A DNA stretch of 64,000 nt from Oscheius dolichura (lineage: Eukaryota; Nematoda; Chromadorea; Rhabditida; Rhabditidae), in assembly GCA_932521035.1 (NCBI GenBank), contig OW051492.1:9300001-9364000 (forward strand). The letters are read 5' to 3'. The notes under the pieces were generated by a model. The model worked only from the letters and a program-made list of their open reading frames with translations. It was not told where the DNA came from and did no database searches. Shown piece after piece: positions 55,812-64,000 of this stretch; the stretch's first letter is position 1, and each line of letters opens with the position of its first letter. The translations under genes and the position numbers were made by a program.

Positions 55812-57474
55812 CCAAAAACGCGTTCAAATAGCTACAGATCCCTAAAAACACGAGATAAAGCTCGAAAAACACAGGAGGAAAAGGGGAAGATGATGAAAAT
55901 AACCTCTTGTTTTGAAGATGGAGAGAAAAATAGCGGCGGCGGCGGTCAGACAACAACAAGATGCACCCAAACAGCACTTGACCGGGAAGGGAGTACACTA
56001 CCCTGCGACTCTGACGGGGGCCAGAAACAGACACGGGGCTGTGTGGGAGGTCTGGAACAGATTAAAAAGGCGGTTCTGATTAATATTGTGCTTAATTCGG
56101 GGGGTAGGGGTGGGAAATCGCAGCTAGGAAATCAAAGATTGGGCCCAAAGGCGGGAAACCGCGTTTGAACGCAATTGGGAGCTGTTTTCTCCTGGGATGA
56201 GCTATGATAGTCGATTTTTGAGGTTTCTGGCCTACTTTTTGATGAGAAGAGATAATAAAGAAGCCAATGATTGTATTAAAAAAGTTTAAAAGGCGGGAAA
56301 ATGGATCAGAACGCCGTTTGAACGGATCTTTCCCCGTTACCAGGGAGTTCAGGCTATGCCAGTTTTGAAGAAAATAAACAATAAAACTAGGTTGGAAACG
56401 AGTCTCGAAGCAGCTTTCAGGCTAGTGTAGAGAGTCAAAGAAGAAAATTCGACAGTGAAGTCTTGTGAGGAGACAGAGCGGCTGAATGTGGGCGAGGATC
56501 GGATGAAGATATCGAATTAGAGGTTCATTAGAAGTTACTGGTGTAAAAATTAAAGAGAGCGAACTGCTGAGTCTGGTCAAAGAGATTCAATTAGACAAAC
56601 AGGCGTGAAAATTGAAAAGGAGCGCAATAGGATGATACCCTATGGCTTATTTTTAGCTCCTTGACTCATATTAGCCAATTTTTGAGATTCGCATCTTAGT
56701 TTCGCCCCACTAAATCATAGAAAAGTCTTTTATTTAAAGAAAATGGGCCAGAATTATATAGGAAGGCCCCTTGACTCTTATCAACGGCGTTACGGGTCTT
56801 TATCATCAACTCGTCATCTTTTCTTCCTTCTCAGGGTCAATAACATCATTTTTAAAGAAGAACTGACACAAAAACTGGTCTGTTCACGGGGAATTGTAGC
56901 CATAACGGAACACTACACGGGCTAGACAGGCTAGACAAGCTATAGACGGCGAAAACTTGTTTTTCCCATTTTCAAGGAACCGGAGGTAATCCAATCATTG
57001 CTCAAGTCCTTATTCTGGGAGGAAATTTGAACTGGAGAGGCTATTTATGGGAAAAAGGGGAAAATAAGTGGAGCTGGGAAGAAACAGAACTCTGAACACG
57101 CCTTGGCTAGGTTGACTTATCACCTGGGTAACGAGGACAAACAATAGGGAGGACGGGAGGAGACTCTTCACTTGTCGGAGGGAGCAGAATGTGACCGAGG
57201 AGAGAGCGAAAGACGAAGGGCAGTGTGTATATTTTGATATTTTAGAGGATATTTTAGAGAAAAACAACAAGAAACACACGTAAACAACGGGCAGGGAGCC
57301 GTTGCTTGGCGAGGTGCGTTAGACGAAATTCACTCAACAAGAGTTCTTTTCTAGTATTTTCATATTTTTTTAACATTTAATAACAATGTCAAGGACTTTA
57401 TTTAAACTAGAAATAAATAATTAAAAAAGGTCTAATCGATTGTACTCTGGTAGAGGAGACGAGGCAGAAGGCGG
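55812..57474. other. intergenic region
   Basis: No gene is supported. A weak, inverted R1-like fragment may lie near 57288-57390 (GTTGCTTGGCGAGGTGCGTT, AGACGAAATTCACTC). The left end should contain the promoter of the minus-strand gene starting at 55811. Confidence 0.45.
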
Positions 57475-59348
57475 CTACTTCTTATAGTAGGGATAAGCAG
57501 CAGTGGTCGAGGCCGAGGCGGCGCATTCGCAAGGAGGCTCGTCGGAGTCCGCTGAAAAAGAAGTTGCTTATGGTTGGGCCTACCTATAATGTTCAACATT
57601 CCCGGATCAGTAAACAATCACCCCCGGGAAAGCCCAAGGAAGGAATGGAAGCAGGGAAAGGGACCGGACAGGGTACAGTAAGGCGCCTCCTCGGGGAAAG
57701 GGTGCCAGCTTCCGTGGTTACGGTAGCAAGAGATTGTAGTCATACAGTTTACTTGAACTGCCAGGAAAACGGGACTCGTTTTATAAGCAAAATGGTCTTC
57801 CTATGCGGATCAAAATTGGGTTTCGCCGGGTCTAGTCGAAGAATTTGGAGCTGGAAGGAACCGAGCCAGTATAACCCCTCTTCCAAGGGTATCAGGAGCT
57901 GACCAGGGACAGTTTTCGATGTTGCACCCCCAGGAAAAGAAGAAGAGGCCAGCCCAAGTCTCAAAATTGTGGAAGTGCTGTCCATAGTGGTTCCAGGAGC
58001 CCGAGATGTGCCCGACTCGCCCCAGGCCCTCCATTTCGCGCCTGCCGCTCGTATTCTGCAGGAAACGGCTCTTCTTCTTCCCCAGCTACAGGAGAAGTCT
58101 TTTAGCGGATTCTGGAGAGGTCACTGCTGGGAGAAAATCGGCCCAGGACGGGTAGAGCTCTTTTCGAGAGCCGGGAAACGTGGACTGCCCGGGATATGGA
58201 GTATGTTCCTGTTTCAAGAAGCGCTTGTATCCCTGTCCCCTCACCTTTGGGTGGTAACTGACCTCCGCAAGTGATGACATTGTCACGGAATGCGAAATCC
58301 GGCTCGGACCCTGCCCATCCGTATTCCATACAGTCCAAGACGGCGGTGATCTCGCTGTACTCGTCGGGGTCACCCCCGGTGACGTTGAGGAGGGCGAATT
58401 CGTCCACCGGGGTGTTCACCATAAGCGCGACGTTGCCATAGCCTCCACATGTTATAGTAAGCTGGGGACAGCCTGAAAAACGACGGGGGCCACAGTTAGA
58501 CAGCCGCCTGTGAAACTGACCATTGTCGTCCAAGTCGTAGCTGAAGCTCTGGTCTCCCAAGGCTCCCATAATGGTGTCGTTTCCTGCCTGTGGAGCCAGG
58601 CAAGTGTGGCAGTTACACTGTGAGCTATCATTGCCTGATGCTTGCCTCTGAAGTCGAGCCTGCGTGGGACATTTGATTCTCGATTGTAAAACGTGGTAAA
58701 AGGGATCCGAACTGGCCTAAATGGGGGATTTTTCAACTCCTTGCGACCTATAGACAACCAGGAAATGGTACTTTATCCATTTCAGGGGGTAAATTATGCT
58801 CAGAACCGCGTTTTCCGGCTTACTGTAATAGCGCGCCAACTCGCGTAAACAGCGGGCACGCGTTGCTTGCCGGGGCGCGGCGGACGAAATTCGTTGAACT
58901 AAATTGAAACTGCCCATTTTTCTCAAAGTTTTTGATATTTTTATAAATATTAAACTAGTTATTCCTAATCAGCATAAAATTCTGAATCTTTTGAAGCTAA
59001 AAAGGGAAACTTTAAACTGTAAAATACGCAAAATTTAACAAATAATCGTCTTGGCTCATTACCGCTCATTTGCGGCCTTTCAATTAGGTTTCTATGGAAT
59101 TTTTTTACCCAAAAAGTCGCAAGGGGTTGAAAACTCCCTCCTAGTTTGGATTCCTATAGAAAATCCTGAAAAACGCTCACCTTCTGCCGGCTGGGGACGT
59201 CAAAAGTGTGGCATCCTTGGAACAATTTCAGTTTTTTGCCCAAAATCTTGGCCAACTCGGCCTTCTCCACGGCGGAGAGTCCATCCAAAGCCAGGGCTCC
59301 CACAGCGAAGACGAGAGCAATCAGCGAAACGAGAACAGCCAACCTCAT
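57475..59348 (-). CDS. secreted Cys-containing protein, unknown family
   Basis: Four exons keep phase and give about 216 residues: 59348-59181, 58716-58521, 58472-58263 and 57551-57475. It begins with a clear signal peptide (MRLAVLVSLIALVFAVGALA). A helical pro-like stretch follows (GLSAVEKAELAKILGKKLKL), then a Cys-bearing domain with NDSSQCNCHTCLAP, CPQLTITCGGYGNVALMVN and CMEYGWAGSEPDFAF, and a Ser/Thr/Tyr tail with PPCECAAS. Even spacing of cysteines suggests extracellular disulfides. The last exon is separated by a 711-base intron; if that join is wrong the protein could instead run on past 58263. Intron 1 holds an inverted R1 copy and intron 2 one copy of the CTGTCTAACTGTGGC motif. Confidence 0.6.
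58815..59005 (-). repeat. R1 dispersed repeat, inverted copy
   Basis: Read on the minus strand it gives the R1 order: TCAGAATTTTATGCTGATTA, then GGAATAACTAGTTTAATATT, GTTCAACGAATTTCGTCCGC and GCTGTTTACGCGAG, ending TTACAGTAAGCC. It lies in intron 1 of the secreted-protein gene. Confidence 0.7.
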
Positions 59349-60015
59349 ACTGTGGAAGCCAGTGGAATGGAGCCTCCTCCGGCTCCTGGCCTTTTATAGA
59401 CCCTAATTTACATTCCCAGGAAAAGGACAAAAGTCATGAAACATCCACATGAATAAAGTACAGTAATCCGATTTTGGATAGATTTCCATAAGAAGGGGGA
59501 AGTTTTTATTATTGTTCCCAGTTTGTAAAAATAGCCAGGAACAAATTTATAAAAGTTTCCACTTCCGGAATATTCTTTCAACGGATTTAGTCCGGTGTTT
59601 GTCCATTTAGAGTGGAGGGAAATGGAAATAACAGGAGGGGGACAATAAAAGGGCAATCTATGCAGATGGGGCACGTTTGCTGGAGGGAGTCCCCTAATCT
59701 TTCGATGAAACTAAAACCACACACAATTTTGGAAGAACCTGCAAGCTGCTCGGATTAAACGGAGGCCAAAACCCTGCAGCGGCCTTTTTCAGTCCTTTTG
59801 GAGCTCCGCCTGTGCCCACAATTGGGCTAAGATTGGAACCAGCTAGAAGGGTCGCATTGGTGGGGAGCTGGAGATACTGGGAAGCCTGGAAACTGCAGTC
59901 TGGGACCTAGAAGCGGGCGTGGACGCCTTCTCCGTGGGCAGTGGAGTTTAGGGTTCCGAAATGGTCAAACCGCTACCAGGGGTCGCGTAGGATTTTCCAC
60001 GAGACGAGATTGGGG

Positions 60016-60059
60016 GTGCGGAGATTAGACCGAAAATGATTTCGGTCTAATCGCCGCAC
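60016..60059. other. 44-base perfect-stem hairpin
   Basis: GATTAGACCGAAA (60023-60035) and TTTCGGTCTAATC (60040-60052) pair perfectly around a 4-base loop ATGA. Flanking GTGCG and CGCAC extend the stem after a 2x2 internal loop. It could be a structured RNA, a regulatory palindrome or a small mobile remnant. The flanking sequence is not conserved with anything else here. Confidence 0.6.
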
Positions 60060-60601
60060 TTTTCGATATATGATTATTCTTTTCTATATATAAGCGCATT
60101 TACGCATTATCCAGTCTTTTACTATTGTTTTGCTGCTATTTGTGTCATTGTAAGCAGATTTGAGCCTTATTTGCCATTTTAAATCGGGCTATTCGCATAG
60201 ATTGTCTTATTTGTTTATTTATTTCCTCCATGTCCCTTCCTATATTATTTTGAACGCAGACAAATGTCTATGGAGTGATGCCTTCAGCGCAGAAACAAGA
60301 AAACAGCCCAGGGCAAGGGATTTCCCGAGAATGCTGCTGTTGGTCAGAAATACTCTGTGAAACGCGACAGTATTCCTATCTAGCTGCAATTCTCTTGACT
60401 AACTCTTGAAATTACTCCTTTCCCTGGTCTGATTATCTAAAACAAGTGGATCTTATTGCTCGCAGAGCCACAGTCTTTGGTAGAATCTCTCCCGTGGTCT
60501 GCAATGTATAAAGAGGGAATCGGAAATGTCCAGCCAATACTTATTGTCTTATCTTTTGAGAACTTCTTGGAAGAATCACCTCCCGTCTGCGATAATCCAG
60601 T

Positions 60602-60674
60602 GCCCGGTTAGCTCAGTCGGTAGAGCACCAGACTCTTAATCTGGCTGTCGCGGGTTCGAGCCCCGCATCGGGCT
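60602..60674 (+). tRNA. tRNA-Lys (anticodon CTT)
   Basis: A full cloverleaf is visible: acceptor GCCCGGT with ATCGGGC, D-arm TAGCTCAGTCGGTAGAGCA, anticodon stem CCAGA/TCTGG around loop CTCTTAA with anticodon CTT, and T-arm GCGGGTTCGAGCCCCGC. Both internal promoter boxes are intact. There is no intron. The base after the acceptor is T, whereas G is usual for eukaryotic tRNA-Lys, a small oddity. Confidence 0.95.
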
Positions 60675-61108
60675 GGCAAATTTTTTGGATTTTCTTATTC
60701 TAAAATTACAAGCCGTAACCGGCGCCTTCGGCGCCCTCGGCTTGACCGTGCTTGGCTCCCCTCCTCCAGTGCGTCATTCCCCTCCCGAGCTGCCCTCCTG
60801 CCCAGCGAGACGATCTTCCACCGGCCTCTAGTCATTTTCTTACCGGATTAAAATTAAAATTCGACGGTCAAATAACAGTTAACCGTCGGAGGTCAGGCGG
60901 TCGAAACTTTCTGCTTTTCACCGGTCAATCTGTACAGACGACAGGTCTTGCAGACAGACAGAGATCTGCCTATTATTAGGGTAGGATATGGAAACAGAAA
61001 CGAATTAGTTTATGAACACCGTAAAAAAGCTGTAAACACAATACAAAATGAAAATATACAAAGAATATATAGAAACAGAATAGCAAGGAAAGGGGGAAGA
61101 GATCTCTT

Positions 61109-63143
61109 CTAATAGGGAATTACGCCACTGATTCCCTCGCCAATGGGGTCAAAAATTCTCGGATCGTACTTATTTGACCAGTGATAATTGGGGAAGAAGT
61201 CACAGATCGACTCCCGTCGTCCCATAAGAGTCGGCGTCTTGTTCGGCTCCGAGAAGAGCACGATCCCCGCATCGCCGTTTCCCTTCGGGACTATGATCCG
61301 GTAGACGGTTTGGATCTAAAAATGGGGTACTGTAGCTGGGGGCAGACTCACCGGGAGCTCGTCTTCGACTGGTAACTTCTTGGTATAGATACAGTGTTGG
61401 TTGAAAAAGGTGAGGAAGTCGACGCATTCTTGGAGGACGAGATCCCTATCCAAGTCGGTTGGTGTGTCACGGTAGAGGCGCATTCGGATCCAGCGTTGGA
61501 ACGGCATACGGCCGGAGACCCAGAGCTGAAGAAACCTGATCTTTTCATTATTTTTTAGGGTATTTTTAGAGATTGTAATGGGTCGATTGGAAACCGGGAT
61601 AACGCTACAGTATCCCAAGTGAGACCTAGCGGTCTCTAACAACTTTGTCCTGCTTGAGATAGGATCAGAACAATTGTGACCCCACTTACGGTTTAAAATA
61701 GCTTTGATTAGAGTGTTTAGGGCATAAATACCGTTCCTAACTTCCTCATTTTGGTCCAGGGTCCTTTATCTTTTCACAAATTGGCCGTCAGGAGTGCTGC
61801 CCGACTTTTAAGCGGTCTCACTATGAAATTATGATCTGTGGGCCATTTAAAGAGCCAAATCATATTGACCTCAATAATTCTAGCTAGAATTCAGTCTCTG
61901 ATTTTGTCCTACCAAGTTCTAAATTGCAGATTTTCACAAAGTAGAGAGCGCAAAGAGCAGAGCGCGTGGGGACCCGAGCTGAGGGCGAGTCTGGGCTCGA
62001 AATCTCAGTATCCGCCGCCCTCGTTCCCTTGTTTATCCCGTCAACTCACCGAGACGACAGTTTTCAGTATCTGTGACATCGGCAGCCCAGCAAAATCCAG
62101 GTACAAACACGGTGCGTAGGGGAACTTATCGACCAACTCGACGATCTGCTCCTCCTGCATCACAAAGTACGAGAGATGGCCGATTGTTGGCTTCTAAAAG
62201 CTCTCTAAACCTTCCTTCTTGAAATTTCAAACTAACGATACAGAATTCCCCGAACACAGTGACCAAATCGAGCTGGAGGTCGCGGGCCCCGAAGTGGGCA
62301 TAGAGGAATTCGAGCTGGATACTGTCCAAGGGGAGCATGAAGGGGTGGTAGGTACGGATGACCAGACGGCGGCAGTGGATGTTCCAGGGGAGATGGTTCG
62401 GAATATCCAACAGGTTGACAAAGTTACTGGCGACACCCTGAAATGGGAGAAATAGGCTCTTTTTTGGACTGTTTTTGATGAATTTTACTATGAGCTGTCT
62501 AACTGTGGCTTATTGGACGGTGGAAGCAGCCTTTCCCTGCGAGTTTTCGCTGTCTAATTGTGGTTTGCTCCATTTTTGTTGGTCAAGTGTCTTGAGCTGT
62601 CTAACTGTGGCTCCAGTCAAATTAGGAGTTGGTAAACTTTTCTATTTGTCGAACTGTGGCTTTCTCCACTGTCTTGCCTGTCTAACTGTGACTATCCTCT
62701 AATTTTGCTCTGTTAAATTTTTCAGCTGTCTAGTTGTGGCTCCCATTCCTGTCTAACTGTCTAATTATCTTTCCCCCTCCGAACTTACAATAATGAGTTC
62801 TTCAACATAAAAATGTCCTTCATCTTCCGGATCCGGGAAGAAAAATGTCCCAGGACGGCTCTTTGTACAGAAGGTGACTTGCTATAAATATTTCTTTCTC
62901 CAAATTTCCAAAACTTACATCTGTATCACAATAGACGATGATGCTCGTCTTTCGGAATTTTATAGACGTCTGCCAATAGAGAGACATCTCATACATGTAG
63001 CGATTAGTACGAACAAGGCTCGTCGCATCCTTTCCGGGCAACTAGAAAGAGAGAAAAGAGAGATTTAGGATTCGTGGAAGAGTCTTTACCTTGTTGAGGA
63101 CTTTGGCAAGATCCGACCCTGTTAGGCGAGTAAAATCCAACAT
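61109..63143 (-). CDS. F-box-like protein
   Basis: Seven exons, all in phase 0, give about 331 residues: 63143-63090, 63041-62919, 62881-62789, 62437-62237, 62193-62050, 61525-61352 and 61315-61109. Near the start, LPGKDATSLVRTNRYMYEMS has the pattern of an F-box (Leu-Pro, then a helix ending in a Trp/Tyr position). The body alternates short strands and helices (CRRLVIRTYHPFMLPLDSIQ, EFLYAHFGARDLQLDL), as in nematode F-box-associated domains. The C-terminus is polar (NYHWSNKYDPRIFDP). Such proteins recruit substrates to SCF ubiquitin ligases; the partner is unknown. Intron 3 is unusual in carrying about seven copies of a 16-base motif. The family call is by pattern only. Confidence 0.6.
62495..62770. 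repeat. cluster of CTGTCTAACTGTGGCT motifs in an intron
   Basis: The 16-base motif or close variants occur about seven times at irregular spacing: near 62495, 62550, 62597, 62647, 62677, 62727 and 62752. Isolated copies in reverse orientation lie at 22331-22347 and 58489-58503, both in introns of other genes. They are not a simple tandem array. Confidence 0.75.
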
Positions 63144-64000
63144 TTGTCTTTATTTTTTTTGGTTCCAAGTTATTCTAAAAATTAAAAATAGCATAAATAG
63201 CGCAGAGGAGAAAGGCTAGAGCTGCTTCAGCAGCGAATATCAAGAATAATAAAGCTAATTATTGAAAATTTAAGGTGGAGATGTTCAGGAGTTAAAGAAA
63301 CCAAAACTATTCAATTTTCCTTGAATTATAATTATTTATTCATAAAAAGATTATCGAAACCATGCTTGGAATAATAAAACTGTGCTATTTTATCAATTGG
63401 AAGATGAATTTCACGAAATATGAGCAAAAAGCTGAAAATAAAGGCGTTTTGGTTATTTTTATCAATAAACTAAGCTCTCAGAGCATAGAATTATGAAAAC
63501 ATTATGGAAATAAGGTTATAATTCCATGAAAAGGAATCATTTCAATAAATAGGAGCATTAGAACAAGAGAAATGAATATTTCTAGCTATCTTACCATCAA
63601 AATCTGTTGAAAACGGCAGATTTATGAGAAATATGACAAGAACGGACACGATTGAATGGCTATTTCATGACAAAACGCGGCTGAATGAACCTGAACGCGG
63701 CGATGAGTCATCCCAGCCGCTGGCGCGATCAGCTGTTCGCTCTCTCATTGGAACGACCAAAAAACAACAAAGCAACGTCGAGAAACAGGAAAATCTTCAT
63801 AAAAATTAATCCAATAATTATGATGGCTCTGCTGGTGGAGCTGTTCTCGCCAGGTATCACCTAGGTAACAAGACCCCCGGCCAACTCTCAGCCTCCTCTT
63901 CTCTGTCTTTTATTTCCTAGGCTGTCAACAAAAGGGCACGCCGCTGGGGCGCAGGAGGATCAATGGTTCTCGGCGTCATTATTGCGAAGGGAGATTTAAC
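63144..64000. other. right edge of window, no gene supported
   Basis: AT-rich sequence. An open frame at 63624-63809 on the plus strand (61 residues, polar) has no splice or start context that would make it convincing. Confidence 0.45.

Larger units (their letters stand above)
59349..61108. other. intergenic region with tRNA-Lys and a hairpin
   Basis: It contains tRNA-Lys (60602) and a strong 44-base hairpin (60016). No protein-coding exon chain is seen; the frames at 60160 and 60752 lack splice support. Confidence 0.5.

Noticed and set aside
63624..63809. 61-residue plus-strand frame at the right edge
   Set aside because: No support beyond being open; the window ends before context can be judged.

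Overview
This window is nuclear DNA of a rhabditid-type nematode. I infer this from many very short introns (37-48 bases is common) with GT donors and TTTCAG or TTTTAG acceptors, dense genes on both strands, many inverted-repeat elements, a worm-type Argonaute, a transthyretin-like secreted protein and rapidly evolving F-box-like genes. Most real genes here are multi-exon, so I rebuilt them by hand from splice signals and reading-frame phase. Every exon chain given is a prediction without transcript support. No species is assigned.

Layout. 0-9.5 kb: a Cys-rich terminal exon, a secreted protein with an acidic tail (-), a complete leishmanolysin-type (M8) zinc metallopeptidase (+), a tRNA-like relic, a 50-residue secreted peptide (-), an F-box/FTH-like gene (+) and, just past its stop, a broken Polinton/Maverick DNA polymerase fragment (-). 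9.9-16.05 kb: a 21-exon Argonaute of about 1176 residues with an Arg-Gly-rich N-terminal tail made of 18-base repeats and an intact-looking DDH slicer site. 16.2-18.2 kb: an unknown gene with two homologous alternative terminal exons. 19-23 kb: a 13-exon zinc-finger plus RS-domain gene (-). 23-29.6 kb: mostly gene-poor, with one tentative gene. 29.6-31.7 kb: a two-C2H2-finger, Pro-rich protein (-).

34-45 kb: a run of small genes: two tiny tentative ones, a Cys/His zinc-knuckle protein, a secreted four-Cys peptide, two closely spaced unknown genes (38 kb), a single-pass membrane protein (-), an SH2-only protein, a tandem transthyretin-like protein and unknown genes. 45.4-50.1 kb: a 1159-residue protein with N-terminal zinc fingers, a Pro/Gly-rich middle and C-terminal zinc knuckles. 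Its last three exons lie in a 2,648-base segment that is repeated immediately downstream with no difference I could find. 54-63 kb: an unknown gene (-), a secreted protein (-), tRNA-Lys(CTT) and an F-box-like gene (-).

The genes do not form one pathway. Shared themes are RNA-related functions (Argonaute, RS protein), zinc-finger/knuckle proteins with low-complexity linkers, secreted proteins and F-box-like genes. Much non-coding DNA is built from a few dispersed families: M1, a hairpin element with about 150-base copies; R1, a roughly 180-base repeat found mostly in introns; a 300-base palindrome; and a short motif, CTGTCTAACTGTGGCT, that recurs in introns.
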